Assembly: GCF_001625215.2 (NCBI RefSeq)
Contig: NC_030381.2
Location: 40,608,689 to 40,672,688 of the forward strand
Length of the DNA: 64,000 nucleotides
Source of the DNA: Daucus carota subsp. sativus
Lineage: Eukaryota; Streptophyta; Magnoliopsida; Apiales; Apiaceae
Direction of reading: 5' to 3'
Shown: one piece after another, positions 46,376 through 58,913 of the stretch
Layout: every line of letters begins with the position of its first letter
Numbering within the stretch: the first letter of the stretch is position 1
Position numbers and translations under genes: made by a program
The notes under the pieces: model-generated
The model's database searches: none
Seen by the model: the letters and a program-made list of their open reading frames with translations, nothing else
Told to the model about the DNA's origin: nothing

Positions 46376-49300
46376 CTAACCAGAGCCGCTGATAGAGGTT
46401 CCAACTTGATCTTCCAGAAATCGAACAACAACAGTAGTAATATTATCAGCACTGCCCCTCTGGTAAGCTTCTTGCATTAATCTTTTTGCTGCCTCTTCCG
46501 GATCCTGAATTGGCTTGACCATCCCAACAGCTTCCTGATAATGAATTTAATATAAATAATGGCAGTCCATCTTGTTCAAAGGCCATTGACAAAACAACAT
46601 ATAGACACCAAATGACCATGACAGGTTTTCTACTGAAAAGGATACTTTACAAACCTCGTTTGTGACAACATCCCATAGCCCATCACTAGCGAGGATAAGA
46701 AATTCAAGTGAGCTATCAACCTTCTCTTCCTGTACTTACCAGAATATGCACATAAGTACTCGAACAATGTTACAAAAGGACAATTCATATGCAGCGGTGC
46801 AAAAATCCAAAAAAAAAAAAAAAAGACTGCTACAAGAGGATGCGATTATCTGCTGCCGCCAGTAAGAAGTCATTCGAACATGCCAAAATTTGTATAATTG
46901 GGAAAGTTTATCATAAGGGTGGCGATTATAAGATTGTTTTGTTATGCGGCTTGTTACAGCTATAAATTCTTGCATTTTTGAATCCAACTGGACGAAGTCT
47001 AGCTTGTGGCAAAACTACTTGAACAGCCTTGTAATTTAGTTGTGAAAGACACTTGTGCACTTCACAATAGAGAGTAATATGCACATAGGAACACTTAATA
47101 AACATCCTTCTTACTTGGCAAAAATTAATAACAACTAAAAAGATCCTTCTTTGATAAAGAACATTAATAATTACAACGGCTGGTTAGCACACTTGCTAGT
47201 TAGTAGTTACAATGTTGGCCCTCAAAAAGGTTGCAGGCACAATACTCTCACATAAGCAGGGAACGGGAACCAAAAGGTCAGATGTACCATCTTCGCCTTA
47301 TTTCTCATGCCAGTATATGACCAGCAATGCGCAGGTATAGTTGATTCAAGTACAATACCTAATTTTATGAAAAAACATTATTTTGAAATTAAAAGCGAAT
47401 AAGTTTGACATTATACTATAATATATTGGTTTATTAGTGTTGATTTAAATATCAGTACCCTGTTTCGTTGACTTATTTGTATTAGTCCCAATTTTTTAGG
47501 GGCCAGGACTATCTATTAGGCTTTCTTATTAAGGTTTGAGTCCTAAATGCTTTTATGCAATCACTCACATTATAAATTTTTATATTTTATTAGTGGGTGT
47601 TGAGAATTACTCTCTTGTTATAGGATGTAGTCAAACATAATTTTCTTTCCCTGGGAATTCAACCAGTTGATCTTCTTGTTGTTTTTCCTGTTTCTTCACA
47701 TAAACTTCCTAAATCACATACTATAACTCTACACACACGAGGACATAAATTACATATAAAATAGTAAAAATCAATTTTATGTACAGATATAAATGAGGTT
47801 TGTTCCTGAACTTCAGCATTTAACACAAGTCACGAGTCGGACCTGAATTTCAGGATCAGCAACAACATACTGCTTCAACAGTCTATCACCAAAAGCACGA
47901 GAAACAGCAAGCACGCCTCCCACTCTCCAAGTTCCTGTTGAAAATATCCGTGTGTAATCAAGAATCAAATTAATAAATTATTAAATTAACTTCATAGTTG
48001 AAAATGCATTCATATTCTCCCCAATACTTGTTGCATTTACGAAAGTTAGAGACATGCCAAAAAGGTATACATACCTGCCCACATAACAAATCCTCCAGCA
48101 TCTTCAATCCGTTGGCGCTCATCTGTTTGGTCTGGCTTGTGGTCACGAGATACAGCAATAGCTACAAGATGCAAGGATGTAAAGATGTAAATCAGGGATC
48201 CGTAACAAAAAGATTTTACTTCGAAGAAAGTAAATATTATATGCAGTAAATACTCATCATATAGCAACTAAAGTATTTTGACGGGAGTATGTAATCTTGT
48301 GCAAAAATGACAAAAAAATAACCATCCTGATTATGATAGTGCATACTATGTGTATTGTGTGCTCTGGGAGTGATTTACCCCTAAAATAAACAAAAGCTCG
48401 AGCAGACAACTTTAGTATGTTTAGTAGCTGATACAATTCATGTAAATAACATGCAGAACTAGCATTCTGATAAAAGTAATGACGTGCCAACGCTGAATCT
48501 TCTCTTCCTTTCAGATGGCACACACATTCAGATTCAGATATAATCATAACACGTCCATTTTAACTTAACAGCTTGCTGTTCAAAAATAAGCCATTACGAT
48601 ATAGTATTTGAACACTAATATCCAGAGAGATACACATGACTAGTATAACCGTAAATTTCATTGAGAACTTTAAATTGGAATTAAGTGGATGAACTTTACA
48701 CCTCATGAGGTATCTGGATCACTGTAACAAACAAATGGGGTGAACAAGCTCATTCAATATTGTCCATCATTTTTTAAAATTAATGATAAAAATCTCTGGA
48801 AAGCCTCATAAAGGCTTGTTTAGTAGTAACAACTACACCTTAATATTGTTTGTGCCAGTGTTCATCTGGAACAGGAAACAAAAACTGATATTCAGTAAAC
48901 ATTTCTGACAGGAGATGTGGAACAGCAAAAACCATTTTCAGAGCAGAAAATCAATATCACAATAAGTTGATCCTTCATTCCTTCTAGTAAAGGACAACAC
49001 TATTAGAATTCTAAGGGTGTCCATGATCCAAGCATTCCATCAGCACAAAGTTACTTTACTTACCCGACACTATTTTGGTTTTTCTGGTTTGACATTAAAT
49101 TGTTCTCTAAGTCAGTATTTTGACCAGTTTGAGAGACAGGAAATAATAATATACAGCAACAGAAAAAGAAACAGTTCACAAAGAGGCTTTCAAAACAAAT
49201 AGTTCTAGCGAACTTACAGACCAGTCATCGCACACATTATCTTTAATCCACTAACATCGTATAATAAGGTATAATAATAAGTTTTATCAAGAAGGTTTGA

Positions 49301-52300
49301 ACTCCAAAATAGAATTTAATTATATTAAAGTGACAACAGGATCTGAAAAGCAAAATACTTCTTTTAGTAATTCTCAATTGCAGAAATATATATACTTAGA
49401 CACCTATGCTCTAGAGAGTATCCACCAGGCTAAGGCCCAGGAATAGAAAGTAAAAACTTACTACAACTGAAAGACATCAGAGAGCAGAACATCTGTACCG
49501 TGTGTGTGTATTAATATTACGTCGAATTATAAATAAAAGTCTTGTACGCCCCAATAAGCATGCAGTCGCAGCAATCGACCCGAATTAGTTGAAATCTTTA
49601 AAATTTAGTCACTTATTATTAGATAAGAACAAACAACACCAGAACGAGAACACTAGTTATGATGCATTAAATAAGTTTGTACTCTACTAATTTCCCTGCT
49701 CCTGTACTAATAACCCTGCTCCTCCAGTCAGACTGGGCGTGTCCCAATAAGCCACTGTTTCAAACAGATCCCCTAGAAACCATATGTGCAGCTATCTCAG
49801 CATGCTGCTAACAACATTGGAAGTGGTCCCGTCCCGCATAACTCAAGCAAAGAAGATCATATATAAAGTGAAAAGATCGATCACAGTGTCACCAACATAT
49901 ATACTTAAGGAAGTGGAGAAAAAAGAAAGAGCAAGAGAGGAGAATAAAGAACTCTGTAGAACATACCCTCAAGATTTTGTTTGTCAGTCTTTATACTTAT
50001 GAACAAGAAATATATCTATAATATCGGTCTTGCACAACAGTTGCCACTAGAGAGTCTAGAATTATGATTAATTTAAGACTCATTAGCCTTAATAATGTTA
50101 GGCTGAATCACATGGTTACATTCATGATGATGTCTGTCTGGTGACCAGAACTGGCTGAAATTTACAAAAATAAATAACCAGAATTGACAACTTGTTTACC
50201 TAAACTATTGACCAGAAGTGTTTACAGTTTCTTCAGTACATAAATAACCCATCCTATGTTCATTTGACTGCATATACTATATTAACAAAAAAAAAACTAA
50301 ATATAGTTACAACCCTTTTAATGATCCTAGACAATGTAAATTTAGTTTGTGTTGGTGATTGCAAGTATAACAATTACATAGATTCAACACCGATTTAACC
50401 ATTTTGCGAAGTTGAAATATAGTTCGTGGTCAAACTTGGTTCCAGTTCCCCGCCAATTTTTAATATGGTTACTTTTACAAAAACAAAATATTGAAATTGA
50501 GCTCATACTGTGAACTTTCAGCTTCTATAGAATGTAAATTGTGGATCACTACGATCAAAATTATGTCTAGCAAGCACAAGGATTGTTAATGAGTATACAC
50601 ATATGCAACAGTTGTGTACCATCCCCATATATTTACAAATCTAATATACTACAAATATAATATATATGTATATGTACATACAAATATAATATTGGAGAGG
50701 ATGGAACGAGGGAAAGAATCGAACGGAACGCTGTAACCAAAACTGAATGGGCGTGAAAGGATGTAAGAGAGACGAGTACACTAAAATGAGTGAAAATACT
50801 TTCTATATATGTATATCACATTCATTCACCTCAAACAAACACGACATAATTAATAATGCAAGGAATGGAATGAAAAAAGTCCTGGAAATAAATAAATTTT
50901 TAACCATAATATAGGACAAATTCCATTTCATTCACCCGACCAAACACAATAATAGGTTCCTTGCATATTACAATAGTTTTCGAGTAGTAACGAATAACTA
51001 AAACAGCTTTATTCATTCCGCTGTAGAACAAATATATTTGTTCAACTCTGTCCATGTTAAGAGCTCATTCAGAAATTTTTACTTTTTAGCGGGCATTTAT
51101 CTTTACCACCAATAAGAACCCAAAACATTAATTAAATACCTAATAGATAACTGCTACTCCCTCCACTTCAATTTACTTTACATGTCCACTTTGAAAAAAA
51201 ATTATGTTTCAAATTACTTGTCCACTTCAACTTTCAATGCAAAATTATATTTCCAAAGTCAATTCTACTCCATATATCTCTTATTTATATTTCCTAGATC
51301 AATCTCACTCCACATGTTATGGTCATTCAATGCAATTAATTTGTGAACATCTACTTTTCTTAAACTGTGTGATTTTTTGGAAGTGGACATTTATTTTGAA
51401 ACGGAGGGAGTATTACTTTTAATAGCTTGCCCAAGGGAGTAAAAGTGGCGCACTTAAGTGCAACATGACAGGTAATTGGACATACAAAACTGTTTGTCTT
51501 CTACTGCCTCGTATATGCCAAGGCAATAAAACTTAGTCGAAGTAAATTTTAAAGAAAAAGGAAATTTACCAATCCAAGAAAAAAAAACAATTTTAAGAAT
51601 TACCATTGCCACCCCTGCTGATTACAGCTCTGGAATCCCCAACATTTGCTACAAGTAAGCGATCACCGACAAGGATTGCTGTGGAAGCTGTGGATCCAGC
51701 ATCTCTGTGTTGATTATTTTCTGATTTTAGAAACTCGGAGTCTGTATGGTTATATGCATCCGCTGCAAACAGTAACATCATAAACACGGAGTTCTTACAA
51801 AAATAATGGTGAGGAAAAAGTAAACATATGTATTAGACTGTTTTGTGTTGCTCATAAAAAAATTGTCAGTTTTTTGTAAAATAATTAATTGATCATATTT
51901 AGATTATGGCAGTTTGTTATTGTGAATAGTATAAACTTTCATAACATAGTATAGATAACTGAGATAGTGACAGAATAAAGTAGATTTCTATATGAATCCT
52001 TGCAACTTCCATTGTACAAGATCTCAATATAATATATTCTAATATATTGATTACAATTTTGGAATATTATATAAACGCTTTATATTCGAAACTGATTATA
52101 TATCTTAATTTGTGCTGGTTCAACTGATGACATATAGGTTATCACCTACTTCATATAGTTTACACATTAAAAGTTATATATAGGATAGGGACAATACCTA
52201 TTGCCAATTTTGTATCAGATATAAATTTTGGATGACTGATGAGATAATTAAAGAGATTTTCTTTAACATATTCTGCAGCACGAGCACCACCATGACCTGT

Positions 52301-54665
52301 ATAAACACAGGAAGCACATAAAATTTACTTCTGAGGAGCCCTCAAAGTGGTTGTTACTCGAATTGTAAATATATAACAAAGGCATCAAACTCAAGTAACA
52401 TCAATCAAGTAATCAGTGGACGGAGTAAAAATTGCAAATGCATTGTAATGTCTTTATATTAAATAACGTGTATAATTCCATAATAGGAATATAGGATATT
52501 AAGTCATGGCTACAAAGGGAAAAACATGAAAACCATTCTATGATGATAATCTCCACAAAAGTAAGGGAAACTAACTCTTACAACAGCTAAAGCTACCTTT
52601 TAAGATAATACCTTACCGTTCTTTTTAATATTTTTTTACATAACATCATTATATATTGACATTTGACACTATTACAATGACAAGCACTTGTCTGTACTTA
52701 AATATGTTGTATAAGCAGGCCCAGAGTTAAAGATGGCTACTCCACTCACAAAATACATTACAATCAAACTTATAGGAATAACCAAGCTCGCGTAGTTTGC
52801 AGGTGCAAGTTTTGATAGGTGATACACTGTGATAGCAATAACTGGAGTCTAATAAACAAAGATACAATGACCCTCACCATCAAAAACTCCGAACAGACCA
52901 ATTATCTCTCCGTTAACACCATCTATCCTTGTCTCATAAAAATCCTCCATGGAAGATCGCTTCCCAGGCGAGCTTGCATAACCATAGCTAAACTTTCCAT
53001 TTTGACTGTCACAATCAAAATTTTTCTTAATAAGTCCTGATCATATACAATAAATAATAATTTAATATTCAATGAACCATTCTTATTATGAAACAATATC
53101 TTAACCTATGCATGATTAAATGACCTAACTATGATAATGGAAAAAATAATCAGATATATACAACAAATATTTTGAGAGAATAGAAGTAAGGTGGTCTAAC
53201 AAGCTGAATAGCCTTTCAAAATTCCACACCAAAAACCGATAACCACAATCAACCTGGAGTAGTGAAAAGGGGGGGACTTCTGCAACGGGCTCAATGATAA
53301 TCAGATAATTAAAGTGCACTAAATGACTATAATACAAACAATTACATCTTGTTAAGGAACAAACCTAGATGAATACTTTTTATAGGAAAAGACAGACTGA
53401 TGCATGAAAAAACTAAAAGTAAACAAAAGAAGTAACACGACTGTGCGATACACCACAAATCAGTACCCAAAGCAGATTCCACCTTTATAAGCATGTTATC
53501 AACCAACATTTTTTAGAGAACCGAGTTCATATAATCAACTGTAAAAGCCATAATCATCTTTAGGTATGTATAGATAGAGAATAGAACCCCACAAAGCCGC
53601 AACAACCAGATTGTAATTAATACATCCCACCCTATTAATACTTTAAAAGAAGAGTAACAAAGAAACCCTGTAGTGTCGATCACAAGATGATCATCCCTGT
53701 ACCCATAACCACCTCACATAGTCAGCACTAGTGGGGTATATATAGGCACATGGGGCTACAACAAGGTGAACTATGCGCAATACACACACACACACACACA
53801 CAATATTGAACCATGGTCCATAATTCAATACTTATTCATTGCAATCTATATATGTTGATGTGTGTTAAAAAGACTTTTATGCGAACATAATAATATACAT
53901 TATGCAAATCATCTTATTAAGTGTAAAGCTAATGATTAAAAAACAGGTTCCTCACATAATGACATTATTACCAAATACGTAAGATATAGTAGTACGTTGC
54001 ACCAACTTTAGAATATCATACTGACATAAGGTGAGACTGATGTGTGTAATATAGGTTGTAAGTGGTCAGTTAAAGATGGTTAAAAATAACAATCATAATT
54101 TAATGAAGAGCATACCATCTTCTTCCACGTAGTAACCCAACAAAGAAAGATTCAGATCAGTTATTCTATTACAAAACATACTTGTCGGGACAAGGTAAGA
54201 ACATGATGTATGTCTAAATCATCTTATTTCTTCCTATCCAGTTTCAGGTGTTTTCTTTTTTAACATATTCCTCAGTTCATTTCCTCATTTCTTGTAACTA
54301 CTATCAACAAGTATGTAACCAATCAAAAGACTGAATACTCACAACATAATCCAATTTCCTGAATATACGAAAACAAATCAATTGCTATCCGCCAAACTAA
54401 ATCAGTATAACCCAGTTAATGCACACACATCAATAACAATACTGAACAAAAAAAATTATATGCAAGCTATATGCTCCACAATAACAAATCAAATCCGGAT
54501 TGCAGGATTGCATGTAAAAAGCATACATTGACTAGTAGATGTATGTACATAGCAACTACACAAATAATCATGTAAAAAACACATTTGATATACATACAAA
54601 CAAGTGAATACATCCATACGGGAGGGAGAGAGGGGGGGAGAAGGAGAGAGGGAAGGAGAGAGGGG

Positions 54666-54711
<46 letters not shown>

Positions 54712-54791
54712 AGACCGCCACCGGAAACAGGAGAATCAGATTGACCAGGAACCTGGCTAGCCGATGGCACAACAGAATTCAAGTATCCCAT
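46376..54791 (-). CDS. WIN2: Protein phosphatase 2C, WIN2/PP2C59-like
   Basis: Metal-dependent Ser/Thr phosphatase. Eight exons on the minus strand: 54791-54709, 53005-52878, 52296-52198, 51762-51604, 48161-48075, 47934-47843, 46729-46655 and 46534-46376, total 882 nt, 293 aa, TAG stop. All borders are GT-AG and in frame. Motifs in order: [52 protein letters not shown] with the metal-binding Asp pair; [91 protein letters not shown]. Metal-binding Asp residues of the DGHGG, SDG and ADN motifs are kept, so an active enzyme is expected. It matches Arabidopsis At4g31750 (WIN2), a target of a bacterial effector. An in-frame ATG 75 bp upstream would add a hydrophobic stretch but family precedent supports MGYLNS. 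The first donor lies in a GA/CT repeat. Confidence 0.95.
51155..51412. mobile_element. Stowaway MITE in a PP2C intron
   Basis: The body is 51157-51410 (254 bp). It starts CTCCCTCCACTTCAATTTAC and ends with the inverse TTTTGAAACGGAGGGAG. TA flanks are at 51155-51156 and 51411-51412. GTCCACTTTGA and GAAGTGGACAT are internal inverted matches. Lies in the 3.4-kb intron between exons 51604-51762 and 48075-48161; the 72-codon + strand ORF here is incidental. Confidence 0.85.
53781..53802. repeat. (CA)n microsatellite in PP2C intron 1
   Basis: About ten ACAC units in the first intron of the PP2C gene. Confidence 0.9.
54620..54707. repeat. Purine (GA)n / GGGAGAGA microsatellite abutting a PP2C splice donor
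   Basis: On the + strand, GGGAGGGAGAGAGGGGGGGA-type text runs into about 22 pure GA units ending at 54707. On the PP2C coding strand this is (TC)n, and the exon 1 donor (CTCAG|GTCTCTC) is its first dinucleotides. The + strand ORF full of Arg-Glu pairs is an artefact of this repeat. Confidence 0.9.
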
Positions 54792-55109
54792 AGCAATCAC
54801 CAACAACAAATACACACCACTAGTGGATTTAATAATTGCGGTAGCTCTAATTAGGTTTTCAAACAAAATGAGATGATCAAATCAAACCTGTAGAAATAAA
54901 AGTCAATACAGATAAACACATAGATCACAACTAGATGCACAATTAATAAAATAAAATAAAAGGATTAATATACCAGAAATGAATGAAACAACTGCACAAG
55001 GCATGATGAAAGAAAGAGTAAACAAGGAGAAAGAAGAAGAATACTCAACATACACTGTGTAGCTACTGCGTGCTTCTCGCTGCTTTTCTTCTTTTCTTTG
55101 TTTCTTTAT

Positions 55110-55394
55110 TACTCCCTCCGTCCCTCTCGATTATATACGTTTGTATTGGACACGGAAATTAAAAAAAGTGTATAAAGTAATGTAAAGTAATGGGAAAGAG
55201 AAAGAAAAGTAGGTAAAGTGGTGGGACCCACAAATATTTAAGTGATAGATTTGAAAAAGTAGATGAAGTTAGTGGGTGGGTGAGATTTTTATATTATAAA
55301 AATTTATTATTTTGGGAAAGTTTTGGAATGTATAGAATTGAATAGGACATCCCGAAAAGGAAAGTGTATAGAAATCAAAGGGACGGAGGGAGTA
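55110..55394. mobile_element. Stowaway MITE upstream of the PP2C gene
   Basis: The body is 55112-55392 (281 bp). It begins CTCCCTCCGTCCCTCTCGAT and ends with the inverse ATCAAAGGGACGGAGGGAG, with TA at 55110-55111 and 55393-55394. Text between is non-coding. It lies about 320 bp beyond the PP2C start codon, in the likely promoter or leader. Confidence 0.92.
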
Positions 55395-56320
55395 CTAGTT
55401 TCTAGAGAGAGAAAATTTGTCTGTGTGTATTTATAGACAGGCATAGAGGATGAGGTGGCATATATTGTAATACTACATCATCTATCATTCATTATTTTCT
55501 GTTGCGAGTTTGGTGAGTAGATGATGAAATTGATTGTTTTCTTGAGATTTCTTCCTCTTCTTATTTCAGGGGCGTTTGGACTTTGGATTAAGAGCAATGA
55601 GGTGTACTATGAGTGATAAGCAAATAAGTTAATAAAGTGTTTGAAAAAAAAGTAGAAGCTGTGAGAGAGTTAAGTTAGCATTTTCAGCTTTTTAAAAATA
55701 TTTCTATTTCTTTATACAAACGGGTCAGGAAAAGCAACCACCACCTAAATACACTATTCAGTGTTCCTATTCAGTGTTCTCAAGCCACTTCATTAATTGT
55801 CAATATTATTTGGCCATTCTAAATAAGTTTAAAAGAAGTGTTCCGTGAACATTTATGTAAAAACTTAAATATCTTAAAATAAATTAATATACATTATATT
55901 ATATTTTAAATTAATTAATTACTCAAATTTGATTAATATTAAACTACAGGATAACTAAAAATTAAATATGAAACTATTATTACCAAATAATATTAGGGCA
56001 TTCACCAAAAATGCCCTTTTTTGAAATATTTTTACAATATTATTATCTTCTGAATATATTTATAAATATATTGTTCAAATAAATACAATCAAATATAATT
56101 CATATTTTTACTATTATATATTACCTTATATAAAAATATATCAAACTAATTCATTTGGTATGTCTATTTATCTCTCTTCGCGCATACTCCCTCCCCTTCT
56201 ATATAACTATTTTCAAAGATAATGAATGATAGAGACTACTTTGCTTTCAAATTAAGTTCCGAATTAGTGAGAAAATAATATTGTTATATATGGATATATA
56301 AACTGAGTCTCATTCTAAAT
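55395..56320. other. Spacer, PP2C promoter side
   Basis: AT-rich. The first bases continue the PP2C upstream region; a lone Stowaway-like end (ACTCCCTCCCCTTCTATATA) is at about 56186 without a recognisable partner. No gene is supported. Confidence 0.4.
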
Positions 56321-56323
56321 AGG

Positions 56324-56515
56324 AAAGAGATGGGTATATTGAGCAACAAAATAGAGAAAGAGGAGTTAAAAAGAAGTGGTGCCTTGACGGTGGTTGGAAA
56401 TGGAGAAAGAGGACGAAGAGATGGGTATACTGAGCAACAAAATAGAGAAAGAGAAGTTAAAAAGTTGTGCCTTGACCGTGGTTGGAAATGGAGAAAGGGG
56501 ACGAAGAGATGGAGA
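56324..56515. repeat. 91-bp tandem duplication
   Basis: TGGGTATA(T/C)TGAGCAACAAAA starts at 56331 and again at 56422, and each unit continues through GTTGGAAATGGAGAAAG and GGACGAAGAGATG. The two units differ by a few changes and a small deletion. A 69-codon ORF spans them but its repeated text is simply the duplication. Confidence 0.85.
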
Positions 56516-56990
56516 AAGAAGCTTACTGGTTGTTCTTAACTGATTTCATGGTTACGTTTAGTGATTTTCTTGTTATTTTTGTGATATTAGTCTTTTTAAT
56601 CTTTGAAAGCACCGGTAACCTATTATGTAATTAAATATAATTTTCAACAATTTTTTTTAAAATTACATTTGTGAGTTTAACAGTTGCAGATATGGTTGCA
56701 GATGCAGTCTTCATATTTTTGCAAAAAAAAAAAAAAAATTGTAAGTTTTAGAAAATGATAATTTTATAATTTTTATTTGGAAGATTGTACATTTATAAAA
56801 AAATTTAAAAATTACAATAAATTTGCGAAGAATTTTTTAGGTTTGGTTATTTGTGGACCCACCCCCTCCCCCCACAAAAGAATATATTATAATATGAAAT
56901 ACTAAATAAAGAGACTAGTAGAAATACATATAAAACTATATATTTTAATATTTATATATGCATAATATATATTATTCTTATAATATATAT
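56510..56990. repeat. Dispersed repeat, copy B
   Basis: Related to 19560-20060 over several blocks (AATATAATTTTCAAC, CAGTTGCAGATATGGTTGCA, TTTATAATTTTTATTTGGAAGA). Less well kept than copy A and without recognisable ends. Confidence 0.55.
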
Positions 56991-57744
56991 ATAAGGATCA
57001 AGGAAGACGATGAGGAATGTAAATGGCAAATCGGAATGAGGAATTTCATATGGGAAGACACCAATCCTAGTCCCTGAAATTTGAGAAAAAAATATCTTAC
57101 CTTCATTTTACGTTTAAAAAAAATATTCATTTTTCATTCTGAATGAAGTGAGAATAATTTTAAAGTCGGATTGGCTGAGACGTATACATCTCTCTAAGTT
57201 ACTTTTATTCTTTTATTCAGTTAAAATTATATAATTAAGATACCGGATATTCATAACTTTATATGTATCCATATATTGATAGTTTTCTTTCAAAATATGT
57301 GTATCCTATTAGAAAAAACTGTGAAATAATATAGATTATTTAAATGTGATCGCAAAAGTATACAATTTTAAAAATGCACTTTAAATAAAATTAAGAATAG
57401 AATACGATAGATATATATCATATTTCATTTTTTAAATCTTGTTTTATATATTAAAATATTACCTTAGTAGATTATAAATGATTACGGTGAGACTCCTAAA
57501 AAATAGTCATCCTACACGGTAATTTGGGTTTATTTTATATTATTGACGTCATTATAATTATAAGGGGTTAATATTCCGTATCGTCACTGCTGGACTAAAA
57601 CTTTTGGTTGGTTTTACAAGTCAAAAAAAGTTTTCAATCAATTAATTGTACCATTCAACATTTTCAAGTAGGCCACTTTGTTAAGTTTTTAAAGGGTTTA
57701 ATACTCTATTTCATCACTATACTCGATCAAAACTTTCACACTAG

Positions 57745-58020
57745 TGTATTGGATTGAGATTTTAAAACATTTTTTTCATTCATAAAATCCGAGGGTATCC
57801 GATTGGGATTGTTCGAAATCCATTAAAATCTTGAGGTATTCAATTGAGATTTTAAATTATGCTACAAAATTTGATACTAGTATTCAATTGAGATTGTTTA
57901 GAATCCATTAAAATTTGAATGTATTCAATTGGGATTGTTTAAAATCCATTAAAATCTAATGATATTCAAATGCTCATGGATTTTTTTTGAATATCATAAA
58001 ATGATGAATTTTTTTTATCC
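57745..58020. mobile_element. Truncated relative of the 20270 MITE
   Basis: GTATTGGATTGAGATTTTAA (about 57747) and repeated 'attcaattgggattgtttaaaatccattaaaat' units resemble, in inverse orientation in part, the element at 20270-20730. Only one end is recognisable. It lies just upstream of the AHK5-like gene's probable promoter. Confidence 0.55.
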
Positions 58021-58229
58021 GAATTTGATTTTCACCTCAACATTTGGATAGTATATTTTCGACGGTGATATTAACCCAGATATTCCAGATCGATTCACAG
58101 CTCCGATGCACGTGGCTTGTAATATTTTTTATTGTTTCCCCATGTTGGGCTTCCTCACCAACTTATATAATATGTTATATACATTGACCCCAGCAGCAGT
58201 CATTGTTTATTCCGATTCTCTTTGGATCT

Positions 58230-58913
58230 TCAGTTAAAAGAAAGCAACTCCTCTATCATTTTTTTCCTCAGATTCTTCACAGTTCTTACAGGAATTGTCT
58301 ACCTGCATTCAGTTCAAGGTTGGTTTGTATTAGTTTGTCAATTTAACTATCTCAAGTTCCTTTAGTTTCATAAAAATTCCGATTGTCACTGCATGTATGT
58401 TTTTCTTATCTCACTACTTCACCTTAGTTTTTGTGATAACCTGCATTTAAAGAATTTTCTGCACTTCTAGGGTCATATTGTTAATAGACATTGTTATATG
58501 TCAGTGAGATCACACATTTCTCTGCTATGATACCAACTCTTTATAAGATAGTAACTATGTTACCTGGACTCGGCTAAAAGTGTACAATATTTAGACATGT
58601 CCAAATGTCGGACTTGGCAATAATTTGAAGTTTTTACATTTTTTGGCATAAAGTGCCGGAGTGTATCCATGTCCGAGTGTTGAGTGTCCGACACGGATAT
58701 TCGAGGCAGAATGAAGAGTTCAGGTAACATATGGCCTAGTAATCAGTTCTTATAGGAATGCTAAACCTGCTAACACTTCGCACAGTTTCGAAACTTAATA
58801 TTCAAATTTCATTATATTGCAGAGTATAATTTGAATTATTTCCTATATTCTTTTTAAGGCATTCACCTAAGTAGAAACTCTATGTAGGGAAAAAGAGGAG
58901 TGTGAACACTTTT
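58230..58913 (+). promoter_or_regulatory. Probable 5' leader of the AHK5-like gene
   Basis: A leader-like segment ends GCATTCAGTTCAAG at 58318 before a GTTGGTTT donor-like site; an acceptor TTATATTGCAG ends at 58822, before the start codon at 58914. The arrangement resembles the PHYA leader, but is only inferred from splice-site look. Confidence 0.35.

Noticed and set aside
54585..54854. ORF rich in Arg-Glu pairs on the + strand
   Set aside because: It is the GA microsatellite and the antisense of PP2C exon 1 read as protein.
56330..56539. 69-codon ORF with an internal repeat
   Set aside because: The repeat is a 91-bp DNA duplication and the frame shifts between the units, so no protein repeat is kept.
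58902..58913. Longer start for the AHK5-like gene
   Set aside because: The codon at 58902 is GTG; the ATG at 58914 gives the family N-terminus.
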